The notes under the pieces are model-generated. The model searched no databases. It saw nothing but the letters and a program-made list of their open reading frames with translations, and had not been told where the DNA came from. From Mesorhizobium sp. (GTDB lineage: Bacteria > Pseudomonadota > Alphaproteobacteria > Rhizobiales > Rhizobiaceae): a stretch of 64,000 bases of DNA. The position numbers were made by a program, and so were the translations under genes. The stretch spans positions 3,244,001 through 3,308,000 of the forward strand of contig NZ_JAMLIG010000001.1 in NCBI RefSeq assembly GCF_023954305.1. The letters are read 5' to 3'. Positions 41,485 through 49,978 of the stretch are shown in pieces; position 1 is the stretch's first letter, and every line of letters starts with the position of its first letter.

Positions 41485-41988
41485 ATGCTGCTCGACTATG
41501 CGCCCCCTGATATCATTGAAAACACGGCTACCGCGGTCGACGGCTCGCGCTATTTCCGTGCGCCGGCGCCCGGCCGGATCGTGCGCCGTTCCGAGAGCGG
41601 ACTGGCGCTGGTGATGCTGAGCGAGGACCCGGCGCGCGACGCGGCCTCGTCCGCCCGCGCGGTGCTTTCCAACGACGCCTCGGCCGATCTGGTTGCCGCC
41701 GCGACCCGGCTGGCGGCGGCCGGCTACACCGTCAGGAAGGCCGGCGGCGCGGAGCGTCGCACCGACCCGCCGCCGGCGTTCGAGCCGCAGGTGCCGATGA
41801 GCCAGCGCGAGCGGGAGGTGCTGGCGCTGCTGGCCGAAGGCGCGTCGAACAAGGTGATCGCGCGCAGGCTCGACATCTCGGTCCATACGGCCAAATTCCA
41901 CGTCGCCGCCGTCTGCACCAAGCTCAAGGCCCGCAATCGCACCGACGCGGTGTCGATCGCGCTGAGGGAAGGGGTGCTGGGGACTTAA
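41485..41988 (+). CDS. LuxR-type HTH regulator with a degenerate receiver
   Basis: A 167-residue regulator. The C-terminal GerE/LuxR helix-turn-helix is clear (MSQREREVLALLAEGASNKV, then DISVHTAKFHVAAVCTKLKA). The N-terminal ~90 residues look like the end of a receiver domain without the acidic pocket or the phospho-acceptor Asp, so control is probably not by phosphorylation. The ATG at 41485 follows AAGAAGGACATCCC. The longer upstream frame overlaps the epimerase gene and is discounted. Its 3' end overlaps the methionine synthase gene by 4 bp in convergent orientation. Confidence 0.75.
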   Translation: MLLDYAPPDIIENTATAVDGSRYFRAPAPGRIVRRSESGLALVMLSEDPARDAASSARAVLSNDASADLVAAATRLAAAGYTVRKAGGAERRTDPPPAFEPQVPMSQREREVLALLAEGASNKVIARRLDISVHTAKFHVAAVCTKLKARNRTDAVSIALREGVLGT

Positions 41989-43004
41989 CCCAGCCGCTTC
42001 CGCGCCAGGTCCGCGCCTGCGCCGAGCGCCTGGAGCTTGCCGACGGCGACGTCGCGGGGCAGGGGCGCGAGGCCGCAATTGGTGCAGGGCTGGAGGCGCT
42101 CCGCGTCGACGAACTTCAGCGCCGTGGCAATCGTCCCCGCCACCTGTTCCGGCGTCTCGACGTCGTTGGTGGCGACGTCGATGACGCCGACGAGGATCGT
42201 CTTGTCCTTCAACAGCGCCATCAGGTCGGGCGGGACGCGGGAATTGGCGCATTCGAGCGAGACCTGGTCGATCCGGCTTCTGTTGAGCGAAGGGAAGAAG
42301 GCTTCATACTGCCGCCACTCTCCGCCCAGGGTCGCTTTCCAATCGATATTGGCCTTGATGCCGTAGCCGTAGCAGATGTGGACGGCGGTCTTGCATTTGA
42401 GACCGGCCGCCGCGCGTTCCAGCGCCGCGATGCCCCATTCGACGGCCTCTTCAGTGAAGGCGTTGAAGGCCGGCTCGTCGAACTGGATGACGTCGCAGCC
42501 CGCCGCCTCCAGTTCCTTCGCCTCGGCGTTCAGCAGGTCGGCGAAGGCCATCGCCATGTCGGCGCGGCGGCCGTAGTGGTCGTCCGCGACCGTGTCGCAG
42601 ATCGTCATCGGACCGGGCAGGGTGAACTTCAGCTTGTGCTTCGTATGCGCGCGGGCGAACTCGGCCTCGGCCCTGTGGACGGGGCGCTTGCGGGTCAGCG
42701 GCCCGGTGACGGTCGGCACGTCGACGACGTAGCGGTTGTTGCGAATGCCCATCTTGGTCTTCTTCTGCCAGTCGATGCCGCCGACATGTTCGACGAAACC
42801 GTGGACGAAATGGACGCGGAACTGCTCGCCCTCGGTGACGATGTCGATGCCGGCGTCTTCCTGCTCCTTGAGCCAGATCAGCGCGGCGTCGCGCTTGCCC
42901 TGCTCGAGCTCCGCACCTGCGAGCTTCCACGGCGCCCAGAGCTTTTCGGGTTCGGCAAGCCAGGAGGGTTTCGGCAGGCTGCCGGCGATGGTGGTCTCGA
43001 ACAT
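41985..43004 (-). CDS. Core-MetE type methionine synthase homologue (MesD-like)
   Basis: A 339-residue cobalamin-independent methyltransferase that has only the catalytic C-terminal barrel of MetE. Zinc ligands are visible in AVHICYGYG (His, Cys) and CTNCGLAPL (Cys), with the acidic residue in IQFDEPAFN. The N-terminus FETTIAGSLPKPSWLAEPEK is typical of the short bacterial group linked to folate-independent methionine synthesis (MesD). MesD proteins normally need the partner MesX (DUF1852). No such gene is adjacent, so the methyl donor is uncertain. The ATG at 43004 has a good ribosome site (CCGGGAGGCACC). Confidence 0.78.
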   Translation of the reverse strand: MFETTIAGSLPKPSWLAEPEKLWAPWKLAGAELEQGKRDAALIWLKEQEDAGIDIVTEGEQFRVHFVHGFVEHVGGIDWQKKTKMGIRNNRYVVDVPTVTGPLTRKRPVHRAEAEFARAHTKHKLKFTLPGPMTICDTVADDHYGRRADMAMAFADLLNAEAKELEAAGCDVIQFDEPAFNAFTEEAVEWGIAALERAAAGLKCKTAVHICYGYGIKANIDWKATLGGEWRQYEAFFPSLNRSRIDQVSLECANSRVPPDLMALLKDKTILVGVIDVATNDVETPEQVAGTIATALKFVDAERLQPCTNCGLAPLPRDVAVGKLQALGAGADLARKRLG

Positions 43005-43018
43005 GGTGCCTCCCGGGC

Positions 43019-43602
43019 TTATGGTTTTGGCGACGCGATGTCGCGGATCAGGTCTGCCAGCGCATCGAGCTTGCCGTCGAAGCTCGCGATCATCGCGCCG
43101 ATGACGCGCTCGCGGTCGAGGACGACAGCGTCGAAGCGCCGGCCGGCATTGAGGCAAAGCAGGCGCAGGAAGGCAAGCTGGGTTCTTCCATTGCCGTCGC
43201 GAAAGGGGTGGATGGCGTTGAGCTCGGCGATGAAATGCGCCGCCTCGCGGGCGAACTCATCGAGCGGCAGGCCGACCAGATGTTTCTTCGCCTTCAGTTC
43301 GGCAAAGAGCCGGTCGAGCTCGCTGTCGATGAAATCGGGGAAACAGAACCAGTTGCCGCCCTTGCCGATGCGGATCGTGCGCGGCTTGCCGGCCCAATCA
43401 TAGACGTCCCGGAAGAAATGGCGGTGGAGGGCGGAGTAATGGGACTTGTCGAGCTTGCCGTCTGGAAGGCCGGTTTCTGTCCTACGCCGAAAGCGGGCAG
43501 TCTCGAACTCCTGGAGTTCCCCTGCGTCTCGAATTCCGGGCCGATTCTTGAGGATGGTCGTTCCGGGGTAGCAATCGGATCCTTCGATGAGCCGTATGCC
43601 AT
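43019..43602 (-). pseudogene. Fic family toxin gene with apparent frameshift near its start
   Basis: Encodes a Fic AMP-transferase domain with the active motif HPFRDGNGRTQLAFLRLL and upstream FRDVYDWAGKPRTIRIGKGG. The Fic frame has no ATG, GTG or TTG before the domain. An ATG at 43602, 8 bp after the antitoxin stop, reads MAYGSSKDP and then leaves the frame. Continuing one base later gives CYPGTTILKNRPGIRD, the normal Fic N-terminus. Adding one base near 43578 restores a 194-residue protein, the usual length. The gene is therefore inactivated, or the base is a sequencing error. Fic toxins modify targets by adenylylation and are held inactive by the antitoxin. Confidence 0.75.
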
Positions 43603-43610
43603 TCGAGAGC

Positions 43611-43808
43611 TTATTTGATCCCGAACGCCGCGTTGATACGGCGGTCCAGCTCGTCGCCGTCGACACCCTCCCGCTCCGCTTGATCGAACAGCGCCCGCAT
43701 GCGCGGCGACAGATACAGGCCCTCGACGGCCTGGATGGCATCGATCTCCTGCCGGCTCATCGGCGCGGTGAGGATGGCTTTGCTGAACTCTCGCTCGGGT
43801 TTGTTCAT
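43611..43808 (-). CDS. Antitoxin of the Fic system (VbhA-like)
   Basis: A 65-residue helical antitoxin (MNKPEREFSKAILTAPMSRQ) directly upstream of fic on the same strand. The helix AIQAVEGLYLSPRM aligns with the inhibitory helix of VbhA-type antitoxins, whose motif is Ser/Thr-x-x-x-Glu-Gly. Here the Glu-Gly pair is kept (VEG) but the Ser/Thr position is Ile. The conserved glutamate is the residue that blocks ATP binding in the Fic active site. Retention of an intact antitoxin beside a broken toxin is consistent with toxin loss. Confidence 0.75.
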   Translation of the reverse strand: MNKPEREFSKAILTAPMSRQEIDAIQAVEGLYLSPRMRALFDQAEREGVDGDELDRRINAAFGIK

Positions 43809-43894
43809 GCGAAGAGTTTAGCATGGCGGTCATGAGGCACCAAGGGCAAGGGATCGTCGTCCTGATTGTGGAGTCCCTGTCGGCGCGCCGCAGA

Positions 43895-44032
43895 CCCCCT
43901 CACCGTCTCGGGCTTCGCCCGATCCACCTCTCCCCCATTTCATGGGGGCGAGGAGACGCTGCTTCGGCGGTTGGCGTCTCCTCTCCCCCGGGCAGGGGGA
44001 GAGGTGGCACGCGAAGCGTGACGGTGAGGGGG
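43895..44032. repeat. Large intergenic palindrome, family B, copy 2
   Basis: A 138-bp inverted repeat with outer arms CCCCCTCACCG / CGGTGAGGGGG. Internal parts CACCTCTCCCCCATTTCATG and CTCCTCTCCCCCGGGCAGGG match the element at 40268-40401 in reverse orientation. It lies between the antitoxin start and the 3' end of the next minus-strand gene and fills most of that gap. Confidence 0.85.
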
Positions 44033-44071
44033 GCCTGCGCCGGGTCAATGTGCACCAAGATTAGCGGCGCC

Positions 44072-45187
44072 TCAGTAGTCGTAGACATGTTCCAGTTGCG
44101 CGCCGGCATTGACGAGGTCCGGCAGCGCTTCATGCAGGACCGGGACCGACACGGTGAACCCGGTGCGTATCGTCGCTGGATCAGTGGGCAGCGGGTAGGA
44201 GAACAGCTTCATCGCGCCCTCCGGCGCGTCGATCTCCTCGTTCGACACAACGGTGACCAGGATGTCGTCGTTGCCGCCGATCTCGACGAAGGTCATGCCG
44301 CGCTCGATGAGCCGCGGGATCATGTCGGTGAAGACCTGGTAGCGCTTCGTCACGAACACGACGCCGTCGGTGCCGAGGTCGCGCTCGAGAGTCGTGTCGG
44401 GCTCGCCGGCGATCGCGTCGGCCACCGGGCCCTGCGCCCAGACATGGATGTCGAGGAAGGCGGCGTCCGAGGTTGCCGACAGGCCGGAGGCGATCAGGTC
44501 GGCATAGACCTGCTTGACGGAAAGCGCGGCGCCGTAGCCGAGCTTACGCTCCCAAGAACGGATCGCCGCCCAGCCTCGACCGGACGGAAAGTCCCATAGT
44601 TCGGCCCGGCGTTGAGCATATGGAAAACGATACCACGGGGTCTGGTCGAGAAATGCGGCGTAGACGGCGGCGATGCCTGCGAGTACCCTATCCTCGCCGA
44701 CCCCATGACTCATTATCCAGGTGAGCCGCCCGATCGTGTTCTCGTACACCGACTGGATGACGTGCTCGATCGTGTGGCTGATGCCGATGACGGTCAGCAT
44801 CAGATGGTTTTCGAAATTGAACGGATAGTCGGCGCTGGCGCGGATCATCGCCGCATAGTCCTTCCAGAACCGGCCGACATGGGCGAGGTAGGGGAAGTTC
44901 GCGGGGTTCTCATCCTGCACGAAGCCGGCATATTCGCGCGCCGAATAGACGATCGACCACTCGGGATAGGTGAGGAAGGTCGATTCCTCCGGCCGCTTGT
45001 AGCCGGCGATGTCAGTGGCGAGGCGCTGCGAAATCGCGGCGACCTCGGGCGAGCGGGACACGATCGACGTCCGCTCGACAGGGTCGGTCGTCAGCCAGCC
45101 ATAGGCGAGCCCCAGAACGGGGACCGCAACGATCACCGCGAGGAAAATCAGAACCGCGCGGAACACCTTCCGGAGAAAACGCAGCAT
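44072..45187 (-). CDS. Conserved membrane-anchored protein of unknown function
   Basis: A 371-residue protein with an N-terminal membrane helix (MLRFLRKVFRAVLIFLAVIV). A large domain follows whose helices contain GYKRPEESTFLTYPEWSIVY and HLMLTVIGISHTIEHVIQSV. The C-terminal part is soluble-looking (TFVEIGGNDDILVTVVSNEE). I do not recognise the family, so I name no function. The ATG at 45187 lies 5 bp after the stop of the upstream small membrane protein, and the pair clearly forms an operon. A longer frame reading through the upstream gene out of frame is not used. Confidence 0.7.
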   Translation of the reverse strand: MLRFLRKVFRAVLIFLAVIVAVPVLGLAYGWLTTDPVERTSIVSRSPEVAAISQRLATDIAGYKRPEESTFLTYPEWSIVYSAREYAGFVQDENPANFPYLAHVGRFWKDYAAMIRASADYPFNFENHLMLTVIGISHTIEHVIQSVYENTIGRLTWIMSHGVGEDRVLAGIAAVYAAFLDQTPWYRFPYAQRRAELWDFPSGRGWAAIRSWERKLGYGAALSVKQVYADLIASGLSATSDAAFLDIHVWAQGPVADAIAGEPDTTLERDLGTDGVVFVTKRYQVFTDMIPRLIERGMTFVEIGGNDDILVTVVSNEEIDAPEGAMKLFSYPLPTDPATIRTGFTVSVPVLHEALPDLVNAGAQLEHVYDY

Positions 45188-45192
45188 CCGGA

Positions 45193-45627
45193 TCAGGCCG
45201 CGACCAGCTTCTGCGAGACGCGCCTGGCCAGCACGAAGCCGATATAGACCGCGATGCCGCCGATCAGCAGATGCGGCAGGTTGGCGAAGAAGCGGGCCGG
45301 GAATTCGACGTCGGAGAACGAGCGGAATCCGTCGATGAAGATGCCGCCGTCGAGGCAGCCGGAACCGGTGACCAGGCCCAGAACACCGTCGAACAGGTAG
45401 ATCGAGCCGAAGATTTTGAAGAACAGCACTGCGGCGCGATGGGAGACGAAGGCGGCGATCAGCACCCAGAGCCCGGAGAAGCCGTGCAGCAGATCGTCGT
45501 ACCATTGCAGCGAGAACAGGCCGAACATCATGCCGTTCTCGTCGTGGATGAAGGGGAGGTAGTTGAGGCCGACGACGGCGAAGAACATCACGGCGTAGGC
45601 TATGCCGAGCTTCTGGATGAGGGTCAT
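45193..45627 (-). CDS. Small integral membrane protein of unknown function
   Basis: A 144-residue protein with about four hydrophobic helices (1-22, 48-66, 70-92 and 115-138). Distinctive stretches are MFGLFSLQWYDDLLHGFSGL and GSGCLDGGIFIDGFRSFSD. No catalytic motif is visible. It is the first gene of a two-gene unit with the 371-residue membrane-anchored protein. The pair may be a membrane complex. Confidence 0.7.
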   Translation of the reverse strand: MTLIQKLGIAYAVMFFAVVGLNYLPFIHDENGMMFGLFSLQWYDDLLHGFSGLWVLIAAFVSHRAAVLFFKIFGSIYLFDGVLGLVTGSGCLDGGIFIDGFRSFSDVEFPARFFANLPHLLIGGIAVYIGFVLARRVSQKLVAA

Positions 45628-45807
45628 GGAGGGCTTCCTGCTGCGAAGAGATGCAGGATAGACGATTCACCGACGCACGTAACGTGGCTGTGCCGCAGGG
45701 AGCGGTGGATGAAACGGAGCGGAAGCTGTGCTGATGGCGCTCGGCTCGCGTGCTGATTCAACCACCTTCCAGGCAGATTCGGCCGATGCGCCGAAGTCTT
45801 TGAAGAA

Positions 45808-46722
45808 TCAGAGTAGTTTCGCCGGAAACCCCGGCGCCCGCAGGTCCGTGCCGACCTCATCCTCGAGCAGCTTGACGATTTTGGTCGACCAGGCGTCGCC
45901 GCCGTATGCCGCCTTGCCCTCGCGGAAGATCTCCTCGACCTTGGAGGCGAGCGCCAGCGGCACACCGAATTCCTGGCCCATGCCGGTGGCGAAGCCGAGG
46001 TCTTTCAGCGCGAGATCCATGGTGAAGGCGATGTCGTAGCTGCCGTTGAGCACCAGCTGGCTCTCGGTCTCGTGGACGAAGCTGGTGCCCGAGGAGGCAC
46101 AGATCGCGTGATAGGCCTGGGCGAGGTCGAGACCGCCTTTTTTCGCCAGCATGAGCGCCTCGCCGGCGGCCACCAGGTGGATGAAGGCCAGCATGTTGGT
46201 GATGACCTTGATCACCGCCGCGGAGCCGACCGGCCCCATCAGGAAGGAGCGCGAACACATCGCCTCGATCGCCGCGCGGTGCTGTTCATAGAGGTCCGCG
46301 TCGCCGCCGACCAGGGCGGTGATCTTGCCGGCGGCGGCGAGATGGACGCCGCCTGTCACAGGACATTCGAGCGTGCGCACGCCCTTTTCGGCGGCCAGTT
46401 TTGCCAGCCGCTGGATCTCGTCGCGGCCGTTGGTCGACATCTCGATCCAGGTGCCGCCCTCCGGCAGGCCTTCGAGCAGGCCGCCCGGGCCGGCGAGCAC
46501 CGCCTCGCTGACCTTCGGCGAGGGCAGGCAGGTGATGGCGTTGCCGGCCTGGCGGGCGGCATCGGCGGGGTCTGTCGCTGCCGATGCGCCGAGTGCCGCC
46601 AGCCGCGCGACCGCCTCAGGATCGCGGTCGTAGACCGTGACCTCGAAGCCGTTGCGCAGCAGGCTGGCGGCAAGGTGGCCGCCGAGATGGCCGAGGCCCA
46701 CGAAGGCGTAACGGTATTGCAT
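45808..46722 (-). CDS. 3-hydroxyisobutyrate dehydrogenase-like oxidoreductase
   Basis: A beta-hydroxyacid dehydrogenase of 304 residues. The N-terminal Rossmann fold has YAFVGLGHLGGHLAASLLRN. The substrate-binding motif is LECPVTGGVHLAAAGKITAL, and the catalytic lysine lies in VIKVITNMLAF. Family members oxidise 3-hydroxyisobutyrate, tartronate semialdehyde or similar acids with NAD(P). The natural substrate here is unclear. The gene stands alone on the minus strand and is separated from the membrane operon by 180 bp. Confidence 0.85.
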   Translation of the reverse strand: MQYRYAFVGLGHLGGHLAASLLRNGFEVTVYDRDPEAVARLAALGASAATDPADAARQAGNAITCLPSPKVSEAVLAGPGGLLEGLPEGGTWIEMSTNGRDEIQRLAKLAAEKGVRTLECPVTGGVHLAAAGKITALVGGDADLYEQHRAAIEAMCSRSFLMGPVGSAAVIKVITNMLAFIHLVAAGEALMLAKKGGLDLAQAYHAICASSGTSFVHETESQLVLNGSYDIAFTMDLALKDLGFATGMGQEFGVPLALASKVEEIFREGKAAYGGDAWSTKIVKLLEDEVGTDLRAPGFPAKLL

Positions 46723-46836
46723 GGACGCTCCGCCCCCCTTTGGACATGGCGGGCGAAGCGTCGCAGCAGGGCGTCTTTTTCGCTAGCGTACCAGCGACCG
46801 AAAACGTCGCGGCGCCGCCGCTGCGCTCTCGTCCCG

Positions 46837-48216
46837 CTATTCGGCGGCGTGGGCGACCCGCTCGGCGGCCATCTGCTTGAGATCCGGCAGGCTTGCGGGC
46901 GGGTTCTGGTAAGGAGCCTGCGGCTGGCGCCGCGCATGCGTCTCGAAGGGGGAGAGCCGGTTGACCCTGTCGCGCATCGCCGCGTTCTCGCGCCGCAGCC
47001 GGTCGATCTCGCGCGCCTGCGCTTCGACCGTGACGGTGGACGTGCTCTCTTCCGGCGACCGCGTTCCGCGCGAGACCGCGAGCTTGCGCTCCGAGGCGAG
47101 TTCCATGCCCAGGCTGGTGATCTTCTCCGCCGCGATTGTGTTTTCCATCGTCAGCTCCGCCACCTTGTGCTTGAGTTCGCCGAGTTCGTTGTCGGCGTTC
47201 TGCTGGGCGCGGACGGCGACTTCGATGCGGGCACGGTGGGAATCGTTCTCGCTGCGCAGCTTCTGGATCTCGGCGTCCTGCTCATGTTGGCGGCGCGCGC
47301 TGTCGTTTTCGAGCTGGGCATAAGCCTGCTGCGTTTCGGAAAGGCCGGCCTGGGCGGTGTCCAGCGCCTTCTGCAGGCGCGAGAGGTCCGTCTCGGCCTC
47401 GGAAAGCTTGCTGCGCAGCTGGGCGATCATCGAGTGGTCGGCGGCGTGGACCGCCGCGAGCTCATTGTATTTTCGCTCGACCTCGACATGGCCGCGCTGG
47501 GCGTTCTCGAGGTCCAGGGCGGTGTTGACGTGGCGCTCGCGCAGCAGTTCGGCTTCGCGGCTGACACGGTCCAGAGCCGCAGTCTTGCCGGCGAGCTGGT
47601 TGAGCAGCTCGGCGCGTTCCGATTCCACGGCGTTGCGCGCGGAGCGGGTATCGTTGAGTTCGGCCTGGGTCACGGCCAGCGAGGCCTGCACCGCCTCATT
47701 GTATTCGGCCATCTTGGCTTCCTTGCGCTTGTAGCCTTCGGTCAGCGTTTCGAGCTGGGCCGAGAGGCGCTTGACCCGGTCCGCGGCGTGGGCAAGCCGC
47801 CGGTTCTCGGACAGAAGAGCGGCGTTTGCCAGTTCCAGCTCGTTGGCCCGCAGAATGCTGCCATGGGCCGACGACAGGAAACTGGTGGTGGAGTGATGCG
47901 ACGACACGACACGCGCCAGCGAGGCGGCGAGGCTGTCGAGATCCTGGTTGGCGGAGCGGTGCACCTCCTCGTAGACCGACAGGGCCGCGAGGCGGGACTG
48001 CGTATAGGTCGTCAGCCTCCCGGCACCTTCCGGGCTGCCGCCGTCATCGTCGGGTGTGATCACCGACTCCTCGACCGCGTCGATTTCGTCGTGCGCATCG
48101 AGCGGTGGGGCGGCGACATCGAAGTCGACCATCGCATCCATGTCTTCGGCCATGGCGGCGAACGCCTTCTCCAGCGGGTTCTCCCGGCGGAACAATCCCA
48201 TCAGCGATTTCTGCAT
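46837..48216 (-). CDS. Large coiled-coil protein, likely CtrA-regulated
   Basis: A 459-residue soluble protein of unknown function. After an N-terminal segment (MQKSLMGLFRRENPLEKAFA) and an acidic linker, residues ~110-400 form one long coiled coil rich in Glu, Arg, Lys and Leu. It ends in a proline-containing tail. The ATG at 48216 is chosen because GGAGAG stands 5 bp upstream. An ATG at 48228 would add four residues. A perfect CtrA box lies 33 bp upstream. This suggests expression in the CtrA-active phase of the cell cycle and a role in the cell envelope, poles or division. Confidence 0.78.
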   Translation of the reverse strand: MQKSLMGLFRRENPLEKAFAAMAEDMDAMVDFDVAAPPLDAHDEIDAVEESVITPDDDGGSPEGAGRLTTYTQSRLAALSVYEEVHRSANQDLDSLAASLARVVSSHHSTTSFLSSAHGSILRANELELANAALLSENRRLAHAADRVKRLSAQLETLTEGYKRKEAKMAEYNEAVQASLAVTQAELNDTRSARNAVESERAELLNQLAGKTAALDRVSREAELLRERHVNTALDLENAQRGHVEVERKYNELAAVHAADHSMIAQLRSKLSEAETDLSRLQKALDTAQAGLSETQQAYAQLENDSARRQHEQDAEIQKLRSENDSHRARIEVAVRAQQNADNELGELKHKVAELTMENTIAAEKITSLGMELASERKLAVSRGTRSPEESTSTVTVEAQAREIDRLRRENAAMRDRVNRLSPFETHARRQPQAPYQNPPASLPDLKQMAAERVAHAAE

Positions 48217-48248
48217 CAGTCTCTCCATAGGCGCCGTCCCGGCACGCG

Positions 48249-48263
48249 TTAAGATTTCATTAA
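48249..48263 (-). promoter_or_regulatory. CtrA-binding site upstream of the coiled-coil gene
   Basis: On the minus strand the sequence TTAA-TGAAATC-TTAAC matches the full CtrA consensus TTAA-N7-TTAAC without mismatch. It lies 33 bp upstream of the start codon at 48216. The surrounding 322 bases (48229-48550) are unusually AT-rich for this genome and contain GANTC sites, but no gene. Confidence 0.75.
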
Positions 48264-48550
48264 TCTATACTGTCGATGTCGACAAAGGAATATAGGTGAG
48301 AAAAATCGAGCGATTATAGTAAATTAGACGGACATCGGCGCCCTGAACATCATGTTTATACAGGCTAGCTTACCTAGCGTAAGGAAAGTATCGACGGCGA
48401 TCGGAATCCTAATATTAGAGGCAGCGGATTTATTCTTGTGTATAGATGGATTCCCGTCGATCTGAGGCCGATCGGCATGGAATTTAAATATGCAAAATCA
48501 ATATGTTATGTGCCTAAGATTAGAGTCTGATTCCGGGCCGGTTTATTGCG

Positions 48551-49762
48551 TCATGGCATCAGCGGCGTCTGCATCATCTGCAGGTGGAGATGCGGGCCGT
48601 CGTAGGGGTGCGCCTCGCAGACGGCCTCGTTCAGCTCGACTCCGAGGCCGGGCTCCTTCGACGGGATGACGTTGCCGTCCTGCCATTCGATCTTCTTCAT
48701 CAGGAGCGTCGCGTGGAAACCGTCCCACTGCTTCAGCGACTCGAGGATCAGGAAGTTCGGCAGCGTGACCGCGAGCTGGATGTTGGCCGCGCCGACGATC
48801 GGCCCGCAATAGCAGTGCGGCGCGACCTGGATGTGGTACGCCTCCGCCATGGCGGCGATCTTCTTGGTCTCGAGGATGCCGCCGGAGCGGCCGAGATCGG
48901 GCTGGAGGATGGTGGCGGCGCGGTTCTCGATGACGCGGGCGAATTCGAAGCGGGTGGTCAGCCGCTCGCCGGTGGCGATGGGAATGGACGTGCCGCGCGC
49001 CACCTGCGCCATCACTTCGGGCATGTCGGGCGGCACCGGCTCCTCGAACCAGAGCGGATCGTAGGGCTCGATCGCCTTGGCCAGGCGCAGCGCGCCGGAC
49101 GCGGTGAACTGGCCGTGCGTGCCGAACAGGATGTCGGCACGGGTGCCGACCGCCTCGCGCACCGCCTTCATCATCCGCGCCGACAGGTCGATGTCGACGA
49201 GCCGCGGCTGGTGGCCGTCGAAGGCGGTGTAGGGGCCGGCCGGGTCGAATTTTATCGCGTTGAAGCCCTGCTCGACATATTCAGCCGCGCAGGCGGCGGC
49301 CATGTCGGGGTCGTTGTAGACGTTCTTCGGCGGGGCGTCCTCGGTGTGGACGCTGCCGGTGTGCGGGTAGAGGTAGGTGTAGGAGCGCAGCGTCTCGTGC
49401 ACCTGGCCGCCGAGGAGCTTGTATACGGGCTTGTTCGCCTCCTTGCCGATGATGTCCCAGCAGGCCATCTCGAGTGCGGAGAAGCAGCCCATGCCGGACA
49501 CGTCCGGTCGCTGGGTGAAGCCGGACGAATAGCAGCGGCGGAAGAACAGCTCGATGTCGTGCGGGTCCTGGCCGATGAAATAGCGCTCCGCCATGTCCTC
49601 GATCATTTTCGCGGTGACATGGGCGGAAAAGGTGGCGTTGTAGGCCTCGCCATAGCCGACGACGCCGCCGTCGGTCGTGAGGCGGACGAAGATGAAATAC
49701 TTGCCGCCGATGCCGGGGGGAGGGTTGCCGACCACCCAGGTCTTGACGTCGGTGAGTTTCAT
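48551..49762 (-). CDS. Enolase-superfamily sugar-acid dehydratase (mandelate racemase/muconate-lactonizing type)
   Basis: A 403-residue member of the mandelate racemase subgroup, which dehydrates or isomerises sugar acids using Mg2+. N-terminal capping domain MKLTDVKTWVVGNPPPGIGG. The barrel has the base region FNAIKFDPAGPYTAFDGHQP, metal ligands around FGTHGQFT and WFEEPVPPD, then ATGERLTTRFEFARV and the C-terminal base in QVAPHCYCGPI. The ATG at 49762 is used because the upstream frame is palindrome-derived. The exact substrate cannot be told. A GMC oxidoreductase gene precedes it on the same strand, across a palindrome. Confidence 0.88.
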   Translation of the reverse strand: MKLTDVKTWVVGNPPPGIGGKYFIFVRLTTDGGVVGYGEAYNATFSAHVTAKMIEDMAERYFIGQDPHDIELFFRRCYSSGFTQRPDVSGMGCFSALEMACWDIIGKEANKPVYKLLGGQVHETLRSYTYLYPHTGSVHTEDAPPKNVYNDPDMAAACAAEYVEQGFNAIKFDPAGPYTAFDGHQPRLVDIDLSARMMKAVREAVGTRADILFGTHGQFTASGALRLAKAIEPYDPLWFEEPVPPDMPEVMAQVARGTSIPIATGERLTTRFEFARVIENRAATILQPDLGRSGGILETKKIAAMAEAYHIQVAPHCYCGPIVGAANIQLAVTLPNFLILESLKQWDGFHATLLMKKIEWQDGNVIPSKEPGLGVELNEAVCEAHPYDGPHLHLQMMQTPLMP

Positions 49763-49786
49763 GGCTGTTCCTCTCTTCTGGTGGCG

Positions 49787-49955
49787 CACCCCCTCACCCG
49801 GCCTCCGCTTCGCTCGGCCACCCTCTCCCCGAGGGGAGAGGAGGTTCGCCGGCCTTCGTGCCATCTGGAGTGGAGATTGGCCGCAAGCGTTGGATCATCT
49901 CCTCTCCCCTCGGGGAGAGGGTGGCCGAGCGAAGCGGAGGCCGGGTGAGGGGGTG
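49787..49955. repeat. Large intergenic palindrome, family C
   Basis: A 169-bp inverted repeat with outer arms CACCCCCTCACCCGGCCTCC and their complement (ending GGGTGAGGGGGTG), and inner arms CCACCCTCTCCCCGAGGGGA and complement. The loop spans about 50 bp. It separates the GMC oxidoreductase from the sugar-acid dehydratase. Confidence 0.88.
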
Positions 49956-49978
49956 GCTTCATGGCGCTGCCCTACAAT

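Noticed and set aside
46072..48252. A 726-codon plus-strand frame across two genes
   Set aside because: It runs antisense to the hydroxyisobutyrate-dehydrogenase-like and coiled-coil genes and crosses their boundary. There is no ribosome site or domain.
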